Shown piece after piece: positions 10,758-25,181 of a stretch of DNA of 64,000 nucleotides; the stretch's first letter is position 1; every line of letters begins with the position of its first letter. Position numbers and translations under genes: made by a program. Origin of the DNA: Cichorium intybus (lineage: Eukaryota > Streptophyta > Magnoliopsida > Asterales > Asteraceae); contig CM042014.1 of assembly GCA_023525715.1 (NCBI GenBank), positions 20,500,063 to 20,564,062 on the forward strand, given 5' to 3'. A model generated the notes under the pieces. It saw only the letters and a list, made by a program, of their open reading frames with translations. It had not been told where the DNA came from and made no database searches.

Positions 10758-11205
10758 GGTGATGTTTGTTTTTTAAGAGGTAAATGGTCTGCAGTCTGCT
10801 AACCATACCTGCATACATCTGCAAAAGAAGAGATAGACCAAATGTCAGCAATCTGTAAAAAAAAAAAGATTGTTTGTTTTTTTAAAGTCCGCGGAGTACT
10901 AAAATAAACTAAATTATTTATCAAATAATGTATTTTTGTATATCTAACTTTTTATGGTGTCAATTACTTTTTATCAATAATTATCTATAATTTATATAAA
11001 AAATACTTTCTTTTAAGTTAAAAGATGTTAGAATATGCAAAAAGACATTTGTTCATGTCTGAGAGAAGAAGAGAGCACGCAGACATTTTTAGGTATGAGA
11101 TCTTCTAAAAAACAAATAGTCTGCGAAGTCATACGTCTGTGCGCCGTCTACGGGCTGCAGACAAAAGAAGCCAAAAAGATATGCCGACAAAAAACAAACA
11201 CCCCC
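10758..11205. mobile_element. MITE, hAT-like
   Basis: The ends are inverted: GGTGATGTTTGTTTTTT on the left and, on the opposite strand, GGGGGTGTTTGTTTTTTG on the right. Internal CTGCAGTCTGC and CGGGCTGCAGAC phrases also pair. No coding capacity. The target duplication is unclear (only CTAA is shared), so the class is tentative. Confidence 0.5.
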
Positions 11206-13846
<2,641 letters not shown>

Positions 13847-13940
13847 ACCTATTTTATCTAGTCGTTTTAATATTAATATAACTAGTTATATATGCTCAAA
13901 ACAAAATCGATAAAACATAAGGGTTGTTTTTAAAAATAGA

Positions 13941-14656
13941 TAATTTCATCTATATCCTTATAAATTTTCATAATTACGCATACATCCTTGTAAAATTTCA
14001 AATTACATGTATATCCTTATAAAACTCATAAACTCACATATATACACAAATACTTAATTAAAGTGTAATTAATTTTTTAAAAATTAAAAAAACTCTTTAA
14101 GTTGATTTTTTTATTATTAATCTTCGTTGACTTCATGTCGCATTTTGAATTTAGGAGTCTTACTCTGTTCAATCGATCTGTATCTAAGGTAGAATTTTGG
14201 ATTTGATACCTGCTTCAGATTGATAACAGCTTTACACAGGTGAGTTCAATCTATTATCGATTGACATTTTAGAAGTAGCTATCAATAGATTGTGGATTTT
14301 GGTTGATGAAATAAATGTCGAGTCTGGAACGATGATAGCTTCATGTCGAATTTTGAAGTTGGGACCCAAACTTTATTCAGTCGGTTGATATTTCAATTAC
14401 ATCCGGATTTATATCGATAAATTTAAGATTTTTAGGAGAAAGGTAATATTGTAATGTTACAAGTTAATCAAGTTTTTAATAATAAAAATTAATTTAAAGA
14501 TTTTTTTTCAAGATTTAAAAAGATTAATTATCATTAAATTAAGTATTTGGGTATACATATGAATTTATTAGGTTTTATAAGGATATACATGTAATTTGTA
14601 GTTTTACAAGGATATATGCGTAATTATGAAATTTTACAAAGATATAGATGAAATTC
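13941..14656. mobile_element. Long-TIR element, non-coding
   Basis: The left 130 bp (AATTTCATCTATATCC onward, with CATAATTACGCATA and CATGTATATCCTTATAAAA) recurs inverted at 14520-14656. Long TIRs with a non-coding centre suggest a Mutator-like MITE. The outermost bases diverge, so the exact ends and target duplication could not be fixed. Confidence 0.6.
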
Positions 14657-14822
14657 TTCCCATTATTTTTATTATCGTATTTATGTATAAAAATGCAATT
14701 TAATAAGTTAACTTCTCATGAACATTCCCCTTTAATTAATCAACTATAAATAAGAATAGAACGTTGAGTATTAGACCAAACACATAGGTCGATAAATAGA
14801 AATTAATTATACTAACATTCCC

Positions 14823-15925
14823 TACAGTTGGCACAGAAGGTGCTTGCCAGATGTTTAAACTAGTCTGAAAGTCAAGAAATAATAGACACGATAATCCTTT
14901 AATAAAAATGTAGGCATATTGGGAGGAGGACGGAACATGAAGTACTCGAATATGCTCTAATGCAACTTTATCTCAAACAAGGTGTATGTCACTCTCAATC
15001 TGATTCACACATTGATGTTGAACAAGGTTGTTGGAGAGATAAACAACACTAACACGGACACAAGAAATTATCGTAATAGAAGTGGGCATCTTGTGAAGCT
15101 CAAGAAGCAGATTATGAATCCAACATGTTTCAACAACGTTGGCAACGCCTTGGTACTCGACTTCAACACTAGATCAAGAGATGATGTCTTGACGTTTGGA
15201 GAAACCAAGATAGTAAATTTTGACTAAATACACAGGATCCGGATATAGACCAACAAGTGGTCAGATAACCCACCCACTCAGCAGCAATGTATGCTATAAG
15301 ACCCCGAGAGGAGGATGAGAATAATTGTAAACCTAAATCAATGGTACCACAAACATATCAGAGACTCCATTTGAGGGCCGCAAAAATACGACTCACGTGG
15401 GTCGTGCATGTAAAGGCAAACATGATGAACTGAATAAGCTATACACAGTTGGGTAGAAGTAAGATACTAAATTTCTTCGACAAGGCTATAGTGTAAAGAC
15501 GGATCATTTATTCATGGGCCAGAATCGTTGAGTTTGGTGCTGGTATCGACATGAGTATGAGAGGCTTGCAATTAAGCATGTTGGAAATTTCCAAAATTTC
15601 CAAGGCGTACTTTCGTTGCAATAGAAACATGTCGTGAGCTCTTGAGTGACAACAATATTGAGCAAGTACTAAGTTCCCAAGTGTAGCAGATCTATGTCTC
15701 AGAACCTAAGAAGAAGAAGCACTCAACACAATATCATCAACATATAAAAGTAAATAGGTTGTGTGAGAGTGCCTTGGATAAATAAACGACGACGAGTCAC
15801 ATCGACTATGGGTGAACCGAAGTTGAGTGATAAGTAAGGCAAAACGATGAAACCACACATGTGGGGCCTGCATAAGGTTGTGGAGGAAACACCATAGTAA
15901 GTAGACATGATCTATATACTAGATA
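14823..15925 (-). pseudogene. Degenerate copia RT/RNase H fragment
   Basis: Minus-strand translation across several frames recovers copia phrases in order: LRFTHSRCDSSSFIY and LLLYVDDIVLSASS (about 15850-15720), YALEILE, a weak YVCGTIDLGLQL, LLSWSSKRQDIISRSS, GVANVVE, NLVQHQ, HIRVLHVPSSSQYA and FIKGLS...LDFQTSLNI (about 14900). It ends near a G-rich polypurine-like tract at about 14825. Many stops and frameshifts make it a dead copy. Wording is close to the partial copia at 63128-64000. Confidence 0.8.
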
Positions 15926-16138
15926 TGAGCATATGGACCCAAAATTAAATCTAACTGAAATTTGACTAAAACCAAATCAATTTCGGTCCTCTTCGGTTTT
16001 AGTCAAATCCAGTTTTGATTCAATTCGGTTCGGTTCTTATACCACCCTTGCCCCTAATGTTACATATATATGACATGAGGAAATCCGTTCTAAATCCATT
16101 TCGATGCTAAATCAGTTTTGGTTCCGATACCCCGAGCT

Positions 16139-16243
16139 GCAACCGTTGTGGTCGGCACCGCAGTCGTTGAGGTCGGAAGCACAACCGTTGTGCTCGACAC
16201 CACAGTCGTTGAGATCGGCGTCTCAGTTGTTGAGGACGGCACC
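16139..16243. repeat. Five-unit 21-bp minisatellite
   Basis: Five consecutive 21-bp units vary around GCAGTCGTTGAGGTCGGCACC. Because 21 is a multiple of three, both strands stay open through the array. That produces two mirror-image short frames (16118-16300 and 16090-16296), neither of which looks like a real protein. Confidence 0.85.
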
Positions 16244-16414
16244 GCAAGGAACATGGCCAAAGAAAATGAGAGAAATGGTCTAGAATTCCTTATCATTTAA
16301 TATTAAATATGCGATCATAGCCGAATTTGTCATGATCAGTTGTTTAAACGTGAAGACGTTATCGGTTATAGAAAGATTTCATAAGGTATTTTAGTAACTT
16401 AGGTATAATCTAAT

Positions 16415-16554
16415 TTAAAAACTGTTTTTGTTAAATCAATTATTATTAAATTAATCTTTTGGGTATATATGTGATTTTTTAAGATTTGTAAGGATATATA
16501 TAATTTCAAATTTTATAATGATATATACGTAATTATAGAAATACGTAAACAAAA
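16415..16554. repeat. Orphan end of the long-TIR family
   Basis: The run from TTAAATTAATCTTTTGGGTATAT through GATATATACGTAATTAT to AAAATTCTCCC parallels the right TIR of the element at 13941-14656, in the same orientation. It may be a second copy that lost its other end. Confidence 0.5.
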
Positions 16555-16560
16555 TTCTCC

Positions 16561-17106
16561 CTTTTAAAAAAGAGCGGACTTGTACAAAACTAAGGTTCTA
16601 GACCTTTATCTAATGAATTAAGGTTAGTAACAAATAGGTTTAGATCGTTTTGTACTACTTTAGTATCTTTTATTCTTGTAGGTTAGGCTCAAAGTCTATA
16701 TCAGTTTACTAGATCCGATGTTGATCGTAATATGTTCTTAATCCTTGATTAAAATTGAGTAGATTTATATCTTTAGCAACATGATCGACTTGAACTTACT
16801 TACAACAAAAGGCATAGTCGGAGAATGAACAACATATCTGCCTTTTGCCGATCCATTGGAGTTGGCCAAACCCATATCTATTTTACTTTGTATATTGTTA
16901 TAAATTGATCATTAATTTTCTTATCATATGCAAAACAAATCTTTTAACTCATAAGAGAATATATATTTTCAACAAGGTATGAACATGGAAACGAAATTAT
17001 CACATTATTTGGTATTTCTGGCCTAAACAACCATTAATTCTTACTACACTTATTTTTAAAAGGTAAAATGTCTAAGATACCTCAAAGACGTGCAAGCCAT
17101 AAAACC
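16561..17106. other. Spacer downstream of SPP
   Basis: AT-rich with no protein-like frame. The part nearest 17106 is presumably the 3' UTR of the sucrose-phosphate phosphatase gene. Confidence 0.4.
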
Positions 17107-18428
17107 TTACAGAAACCAATTTTTGTCATCACTCTTTAATCCATTCATCCATGTCTGGTGCACGTGCACCCAAGTCATCCCTTGTGACGGTTTTACATCC
17201 TGTAAACAACAACAATAAATACAACATATTAACAAACATGTTAACACAATAATTCTTTTAACATTTTACCTTTGAACTCAATATAGCCGTTGTAAAGCAA
17301 CACTTTTGCTCTTCACCTACAAAAAAACAAACCATAATGTCACAATTTTATTCTCTATGTCCGAAAACGAAGAAGCCAAGATAAAAAAAAAAAAAAATTA
17401 AAATCACACCAGTTTGCTCCAACTTTTTAAACTTCACGAGCCATGTCTTTGAATCAAGCTGAGAAGGGAAAACTTGATCAACCCAAATTCGATATTGTTT
17501 TCCCTTTTTGTCCCCTTGACATTTTTCTAATTTACCAATGACATCATGAAGGGATTGCTCAACACCAAATGGATTGAAATACGCACCAGATGGAGACTGC
17601 CTAGAAAGAATAGGATGAAGTAAAAAGACGAAAAAGCCCATGAGAAAGAAAGTGAAGAAGTAGTTGAACATACACAAACTGCTTTTAAGTAGTCCAGATA
17701 TTTTTCTGGATTCTCAAGTTCTCCACGTCGCCACCTCTCAAGAAACAAGTAAAACTTCACTACTTCATACGCAGGGGCAGTATCGTCCAACTTTAAAAGG
17801 TCGGGTAAGGGTAAGTCTCTGGGTGATGTATTTGGGCCAAGCTTAAAATGACCAATTGCTTGTATGATACCAGCTGCACATGTTTCATCTGCGTGAATAA
17901 TCTTAGGGTTATTTTTGGCATTTTCAGCATGCCACTGTAGTAATTCTTCCTGTGCGTTTTTCACCATGACACCGTGTACGTCTGGAATGGTGAACAGCTC
18001 AGCATCATTCCCAGAATCTCCACAAGCCAGGGTGTTTTTTGGTAATTTACCCTCGCCCTTCAACTTTTTATGCAAATAAGCAAGAGCTTGCCCTTTTCCA
18101 GCACCTTGTGGCAGTATATCCAGATCCATACCACCACTGTATATTATCTTCACATCTAGCTGGCAACCATCAAATTAGTGATTTAATGAGAAATACAAAA
18201 TAAAAAAAAAAAAACCTTCCTTTATATAGACTAAAAATCATTAAAGAAAACTCACTCCTCGTTTTACAAGAATTTCAGAAAGATTTTTCATTATTTCTCG
18301 AGCCTTTTCTTTCTTAACATAGAAGCTAACTTTGTGAGGGCGTTGCTCGGTTTCAGACTGCAAAAGATAAATAATTTTTCAGACATCATTTTGATATAAC
18401 AAATAAAGTAAATTACATACACATGTGG

Positions 18429-18502
<74 letters not shown>

Positions 18503-18989
18503 GAAGAGTAAGTTCAGGAAACTTGCTTGTTTCTTCTTTAACTATATTTTTGTCCCATTTATGATTCAAAACATCAAGCCAACCTTCATCTGGTACCATT
18601 TCATTACCGTATGTTATCTCGGTTCCCACGGACATAATGGTAATATCAGGGGTTAACATGGGCTTTTCTTTTCTTAACTGTTTGTATAGTTTAGGTGATC
18701 TTCCAGTTGAGAATACTAGTAAAGAATCATGACGGTATTTAGCTTCCCATAAGGCATTAAACCTTAGTATAGAGATATTTTCAGGATCATGATGATCAAC
18801 CTGCAATGTATCTCACTTAATAAAGTCCATAGTACATAAGAAATTATGCTCATTTATGAGTGGAGTCAGTGGACCCACAAATAAAAAATGTTAAATCACC
18901 AAAAAGAATGTTTAAATAGTGGCACCTACCATGGTGTGGTCAAGATCTGAGACGATCATGAGACGTGCAGAACTCGTGAGCCTATTCAT
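17107..18989 (-). CDS. SPP: Sucrose-phosphate phosphatase (7 exons, 422 aa)
   Basis: This cytosolic enzyme removes phosphate from sucrose-6-phosphate, the last step of sucrose synthesis after sucrose-phosphate synthase. Coding exons on the minus strand are 18989-18930, 18800-18501, 18357-18256, 18159-17680, 17596-17410, 17316-17270 and 17199-17107. All junctions are GT..AG and the phases add up to 422 codons plus stop, the usual family length. HAD phosphatase motifs are visible: D15-L-D17-H-T (nucleophile and acid/base aspartates), S51-T-G-R-S, Lys176 in the GAGKGQAL stretch and G201-D-S-G-N-D206. The plant-type C-terminal S6PP_C domain fills about 260-420. The ATG at 18987-18989 begins MNRLTSSARLMIVSDLDHT, as expected. 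The donor of intron 2 opens straight into a 70-bp (TA)n tract. No damage is seen, so the gene looks functional. Confidence 0.97.
18430..18499. repeat. (TA)n microsatellite at SPP intron 2 donor
   Basis: About 35 TA units in the plus-strand view. On the gene strand the exon ends TTCAG and the donor GTATATAT is itself the first unit of the array. Confidence 0.97.
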
Positions 18990-19900
18990 CTTTGTCCTTT
19001 GTTATTTAACCCTGTAAACCAAGAATGGTCAAATAGTCAATTGTGCCTTGTGTCGTGACCTTTTCTAAAGATAGCAGCCATACTAAGGCATTTCTAGTCT
19101 AAAATAACTCGTTTTTGGGTTGTGTAGTAACCTTTATTCTCTTTTTTGTATGCAGTGAGAAGTAAAGATTGATGGTTTGAAAAGTCAACAACCCAAAAAG
19201 AAAATATTGTAATTCGCACGAGAGCATAGATTTGCTTTCAAGAAAGTATACAAACAAAGTTGGTTGGTTCTCATGTCCTGACAAACTTAGATATCAATTT
19301 TCAACATTTAGAGGATCTATGTGAAAGGATTTAAGGTACTTCAAAGAAAAATCACAAGGTAAAACACAGAACACAATATATTGAAGGAACAATCTCCAGT
19401 AGTAATTAATTTCAATCCGGCGACATGCTCTCTTTTATGAAATCAACAAAGGGAAAATGGACTAAAACCAAATGCCATTCAAGTTAACACACTTGAAAGT
19501 TGCAAAACGTTGAGTTAATACCTAAAGAATTCAACTTTCCTCTTTAGAATTTCACTCGATTCATCAAATTCGATATGAGAAACCCATTAAATAAAAGGGT
19601 TTCTTCGATCTTGCAATAATATAATTAAGGGAGCATATCAGTTTAATTCATTCTGATCGAATAAATCTGAACCCGCTAATCGAGACTGAAAAATCAAAAA
19701 AGCATGTGTAAAGATTAACAATTAACTAAAATCGATCTCCGGTTAATTGGTTTTGGGCATCATAAGGCAAGATTTAAATTGGGAGAGGTTACTTACCAGG
19801 AGAAACTGAGGGGTTCTGAAACAGTGGATTTTGGAGTGATGAATGGTGGCGTCTTCTTTGAGATATGAAAGGATCGGATCGCAGTTATTTGGCGCTTTTT
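18990..19900 (-). other. Likely 5' leader and leader intron of SPP
   Basis: On the gene strand an acceptor GTTTACAG is seen at about 19012, shortly upstream of the ATG, and a donor CTG|GTAAGT at about 19796. Together they suggest a leader intron of about 785 bp with a first non-coding exon beginning near 19797-19900. Without transcript data the transcription start is not fixed. Confidence 0.55.
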
Positions 19901-20023
19901 GGTGATGAACGTGGCCGTTATAAAGAAATGAGAACCCAGCATAAGAATTCCGAAAGAATATGCTAAAAAAACCGAGTTCTCCAATTTATGACAATTTTCA
20001 TTTGAGAAATTGTATTTATTCAT

Positions 20024-20616
20024 ACATTTTGTTCATTCTCATGTTCTTATTTAGATTAAATTAAGACATGTGTCTTAAAATATTATTAATTCTATTAAAT
20101 ATGATATTTGTCACAATTTCATATTGATAGAAATATAAGTATGAAAAAAATGTAGGAATAAATACAATTTTCCTTTTCTTTTAATTTATCAGAGAATATT
20201 GAAAAAAATGACACGCAATGTCGTTAGTTTATCACAAACCAAGTGTAAAACTTATCTTTAGTTTAATTTGCACACATAGTTGAGGTAAGACGGGCAAGAG
20301 AATTCGGAGGTTGATGCATTTGTTGTAAAAATAATTAATTATTTTTACAATATCGGTTTACTTTCACAATATCGGTTTACTTTCATGAGAAAGCAGGAAC
20401 AGTGGAGGTTTGACAAAAGGGCTAATGCTCAAGACCGTTTTCATCATATGTTGATAATCATCTTTCATCATAACTTTTTTCTGTACATAATATCAAAAAC
20501 ATGTTTGTTTGGAAAAAGATCATGATCGCCATTTTGGGGTAAAGCTCCTCATTTAACATATAATATTCATCATTCCACAAAATAATAAAACATTGTGAGG
20601 ACCTAACAATACTAAT
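20024..20616. other. SPP upstream region, no gene seen
   Basis: AT-rich sequence with one direct repeat of ACAATATCGGTTTACTTTCA (about 20347-20384). It probably includes SPP promoter sequence; no specific element could be supported. Confidence 0.35.
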
Positions 20617-20628
20617 TTATCGTAGTAA

Positions 20629-20851
20629 GCAAGTGAAGCCCAGCCTAGCTGGGTGGATGCGCCCGGGTTATATACCTACGTGGTGGAAGGTCTGGAGTTC
20701 GACTCCAACTAACCCCATGTGGGGGATTTTCCTTGGTCGGCGAAAAACAGGTGGAGGGGAAAGGCTTTGCGCCATAGGTAATTGCCAACCGCCCTGGGTT
20801 GCAAGGCTGAGTACCCTCATGGTGTTAAAATTGTCGGTTCCAAAAAAAAAA
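20629..20851 (+). mobile_element. tRNA-derived SINE, copy 2
   Basis: It is 223 bp with a 12-bp target duplication TTATCGTAGTAA (20617-20628 and 20852-20863). It has an A-box-like CTAGCTGGGTGGATGC, a B-box-like GGAGTTCGACTCCAAC, the same GGGGGATTTTCC core as the copy at 8586, and a terminal A run. A 75-codon frame over it is accidental. Confidence 0.9.
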
Positions 20852-20863
20852 TTATCGTAGTAA

Positions 20864-23145
20864 AGTGTTCACTTTATTGGGAAATGGTACTTCGTATCTC
20901 GCAATAATGATTGTCATTTTTTTTGTAAGAAGTTGAAAAGTGATCAACTCCGTTTGTTTGACCTTCAAATATCATAATTTTAGTGAAGAACTCATTTTTC
21001 TAGATTAAGTGTTGAACAAAATAACATTTGAACAATTTATGGACAAATTATATATTATATAACATATAACAAAGCTTACAACAAGAAAATAACACATGAA
21101 GATTTTTGGACACTTTTCATGTATGCATTTTTCGAAATCATTCTTCATCATAGGATTTTTGAAATTGTATATATTCATAGGAAAAAGAAGACTTTAAATG
21201 GGTGGGAACACAATCTTACAATATGAAAAAAAATGTTGTTCAAAAATATGATTTTTCCAAACTTAGTGATTGTTTTTGAAAAATGTAAAATTGATTTTGT
21301 TACTTAGCGTTATAATCATTTTGGTGAATAACTCTAAATAAACTAAGAGTAAGTTACTTGTGTTTAGTTGAAAGTAACATCTTTAAGGCATCTATAACAC
21401 ATCTCTATAAATGAGTTTACATTATTTTTAAACATTTTTTCCTCCAACTCATCTCTATAACTCACTCTATTTTTAGGTATATAAATAGTATTACTCCAAA
21501 TATATAGTAATAATATTTGTTTACACTAAAAATGGAGTTAATGTTTCACTTATCATTTTTAGTCATTTATTTTTGATATATTTATAGTTTAATTTAAATG
21601 CAATAACAAATATTTACAATCATGTTGTATATTAAATTGATATTAATTAGTTATAATTATCAAATTTGAATATTTATACATCGAATTCATTTAAAAGTCT
21701 ACGTATAATTAATTAGTAATATTACTATAAATAGTAGGGTCATTTTGGGTTACACGCAAGAGACGATTTAGCCAAAAGATCAAAAAATAAACTTGAGGGA
21801 CTAAATTAATATATAAAAGTGATGATATATTAATTAGAAACTAAAATAAGATAAAGGACTAAAGTGAAAATATCAACAGTTTGAATTTCAAATAGTCATT
21901 ATCCACAATGAAAGAAATAGGTATGAGAGGCACTATAAATACAACCCTAGATTTGAGTTGTAAATAAATCCAGAAACCCTAAAATTCGTCTGTCTCCCTC
22001 CCATCCTCGATATACGGCCGATTTATTCAAATACCCCAAGGATAACGTGCTAAAACTTCTAGCAAATGTTTATATTCATCAACGGGTGCTGGATCATTTG
22101 TGTTGGGTGCGATTTTATTAGAGAAGTTCTATTTTGGGCTCTAGACATCCTAGCAATATTAGATCTGCATTAAAAGGTATATCTTGATCTCTCTTTCGTT
22201 TACAGTTATAAAAGTGTGCATGATTTTTTGATCCGTGGTAGAATACGATCTTTAGTTTTTGTTTCCGCTGCGTTGTTATTATGATATCGTATTCCAACAC
22301 TAGGAATATACATTTTAAAGTAAAAATAGTGTGAAAAATAGAAATGGGTTGGAGATTATACACTTTTTTACACCATTTTTTTACTTCAAAAGTAGTGTAA
22401 AAAATAGAGGTGGACTGAAAATGGTATTAATTCACAATATTTATTTGTTGCATGTTTCGTACCTAATTGGTAGTTTGTTGGTCCCTAGCCCTAAGTTTTG
22501 TTGGTCTAGAACCGTTAAGATCCCTTATATACCATGCACATGAGGGTATTTTGGCATTTTTATGCATTTCCTTTATCCCCTATTGAATTCAATCGCATTG
22601 GCAATTTAGTAGTTGTAGATTTAGTAGTAATATATTCTTGAACCTTTGTTTATTCTTAGTTCCTTTCTGTATGCTTACTTACACCGTATGTTATCTTGGT
22701 ATTTATGTGTGTTGTTTGTGTTTCTATGTATGCTTCTTGCTTGTGTGTGTTCTTGTTTTGCCTATTCTATAGTTGTACGAAAAGACCAAAATACTCTCAT
22801 ATGCATAGCACATGAGAGGTCTTAACAATTCCACTTTTAACAGGAGTTAATGATGAGCAACCAACAGTGCAACCAAGCTACAAATTAGGGACTACGAATG
22901 TAACAAATGAATCTTGAGAACTAAAGATGTAGAAATGTTACTTTCAACAAATCAAAAAGACAAACCACATGATTTAATTTATGACTAATGTACAAACTTA
23001 AAAAAAATAATAAAATTGAAAAAGAGGGGAATGTAAAACATGTTTATTTATTTTGATTTAGGAAATGTTTAATTGCACATAAGATCCAACATTTTACCAA
23101 ATTTCTAATTTAAACCTAAATTTTCAACCTTTTTTCAAGAAAACC
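20864..23145. other. Gene-free spacer with MITE-like remnants
   Basis: No coding region was found. Two patches look like decayed MITE pieces: 21390-21490 (paired CATCTCTATAA and CTCTATAACTCAC phrases) and 22330-22425 (inverted TACACTTTTTTACACC / GTGTAAAAAATAG). TTAAGATCCCTTATATACC at about 22515 recurs loosely in inverted form near 22820, with GAGGGTATTTTGG against CCAAAATACTCTC. The last 100 bases or so are likely the kinase 3' UTR. Confidence 0.4.
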
Positions 23146-25181
23146 CTAAGTGGTTTTCATGTTCTTCCCAAAATCACGCTCTTCCATCATATCCACAAAT
23201 TCACTGTAGTCGATCCTCCCATCCTGAAAACACCAAAAAGGGGTTAAAAATAATTTAGAAACCAAAAGGGGTCACAGAAATAAGTTTGAAGAAGGGGAAA
23301 ACATGTACATTATCCTGATCAACTTCTTTCATGATTTCCTCAAGTGGTATATCACCCAAACCAAATTTCTCACACGCCTGATGAAGCTCCTCTGCCGTAA
23401 TGTATCCACTTCCATCTTTGTCAAAATACGAGAACGCGGCAAACAAATGATCCTCCTTCTGGATTTTATTACAGTGTAGCATTGCTGCTATAAATTCCCC
23501 ATAGTCTATAGTACCATCGTTGTCAATATCCGCCTGCAATTTGTTATTTCGGTGTGAAATTTGGGTTTGATTTAGGGTTTGACCGTTTGAAAAGAAAGAC
23601 GTTCATGGTGTTTGTTTATTTAGCTCAAATTTGTATACAAATTACCGATTCCATTAGTTTGTTCATGTCTAAATCCTTAAAATTCGCGCCTGCTTTTACC
23701 AAGCCTTCTTTTAATTCTTCTAACGTGATTTGACCACTGCCATCGGTGTCCATATTTTTGAACATCTCTTTCAGTCCAGCAATTTCCTCTTCAGATAGAC
23801 TCTCAGCAATAACCTGCAATCGGTGATAACATAAGAGAAATAATATAACAAACGTAACCACAAGTTTTATAAAACTTACTTTTATGGCTATCTTTTTTAT
23901 TTTGTTCATAGCAGAAAATTGCTTCAAACGAGATAGAACAGCAGTGTCAAGAGGCTTATCTGGAGCAACACCGTCAGCTTGAATCCATGGGTGGTCTACA
24001 AGAAAATATAATTGAAAACTTGGTATAAAAATTATAAAATGGAAAGAATGAATGGGATCTATACGCTATACTCACTTAGAACTTGACTTGCTGTCATCCT
24101 CTTTTTGGTATTTCTTACAAGCATTCCTCTCATCAGATCTTTTGCACTTTCAGATATACTTGGCCATGGATCTGATTCAAGGTCAAGTTCACCATTCAAC
24201 ACCTGCTGATATATCCCAGCTTCCATTTCTGATTCAAACCGGCTTTTAGATTCTTATTCAACCATAATTTATTGAATAAATATGTAGATCACTAACCATC
24301 CCAAAAAGGTGGTACCCCACATAGTAATATATATATGATAACACCAGCGCTCCAAACATCACACTTTTCATCATATTTTTTCCGCAAGACCTCAGGTGCC
24401 ATGTAGTAAGCGCTACCGACGGTATCAGAGAAGATTTCGCCTGAATCATCAATCTTGATTATGATCGTTATTTAAGTTCGGATGTGATACAAATATCGAA
24501 TAAAATACCTGGTTTAAAGAAGACGGAAAGCCCAAAATCGATCGATTTAAGTAGCGAGTCTTCTTCCTCGCTAAAAAAGAGGAAATTCTCAGGCTTCAAG
24601 TCTCTGTGGATAACACCTAAAGAATGGCATGCATCGACAACCCCAACGATGACCCTAGACAGATCGGCGGCCTTCTTCTCTGTGTAATGCCCTCGTTCTA
24701 CGATCCGATCAAATAGCTCCCCTCCGGCGCAAAGCTCCATGATAACATAAACCGCAACCGCATCTTCATAAGCCCCAACGATGGATATCACATTTGGGTG
24801 GCCGGCCATGTGGTGCATTATCTGTATTTCCCTTCTAACGTCCTCTATCTCCTCCTCCGTTACCAGCTTCCTCTTCGCAATTGATTTACAAGCGAATTCT
24901 TTTCCAGTACTCTTCTCCACGCATAACAATGTCGTCCCAAATTGGCCTTGCCCTAGTTCCCTACCCAATGTATAATGCTCCTTCATGTTCCCTGTTTTCG
25001 TCTGCAATATGGATCCATGTAGAGATCCGCCACTAGCGACTTCTGATGGTATGTCCGATCCCTTTGCATTGCGACTTTTCTTACTTTTCTTAGTGTTCTG
25101 CCGTGGTTTCTTAGGCCCTCCCATAATAGATTCAAAAAACCCAGTTTTAGCGGGAGCGGGAGCAGCGTTTTTGTTTCCCAT
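23146..25181 (-). CDS. CPK: Calcium-dependent protein kinase (7 exons, 518 aa)
   Basis: A Ser/Thr kinase fused to a calmodulin-like calcium sensor. Exons on the minus strand are 25181-24509, 24440-24297, 24228-24076, 23995-23880, 23813-23646, 23533-23309 and 23223-23146. The sizes 144, 153, 116 and 168 are what I recall as typical of plant CDPK genes. Kinase motifs: GQGQFG loop (78-82), K99, H192-R-D194-LKPEN, D215-FG. The autoinhibitory junction follows at about 330-362, then four complete EF loops starting at D384, D420, D456 and D490. I start at MGNK, five codons inside the longest frame, because it gives an N-myristoylation glycine. No Cys follows at positions 3-6, so the usual palmitoylation site is absent. 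Intron 2 is only 68 nt. A nearer acceptor would leave a 44-nt intron and an 8-residue insertion. The C-terminal tail after EF4 is short. The gene looks intact. Confidence 0.96.

Noticed and set aside
19793..20023. 76-codon minus-strand frame upstream of SPP
   Set aside because: It covers the probable leader exon and promoter of SPP; composition is not protein-like.
24253..24296. 44-nt intron in the CDPK gene
   Set aside because: Too short for plants and adds eight residues; the acceptor 24 bases further gives a 68-nt intron and a normal kinase alignment.
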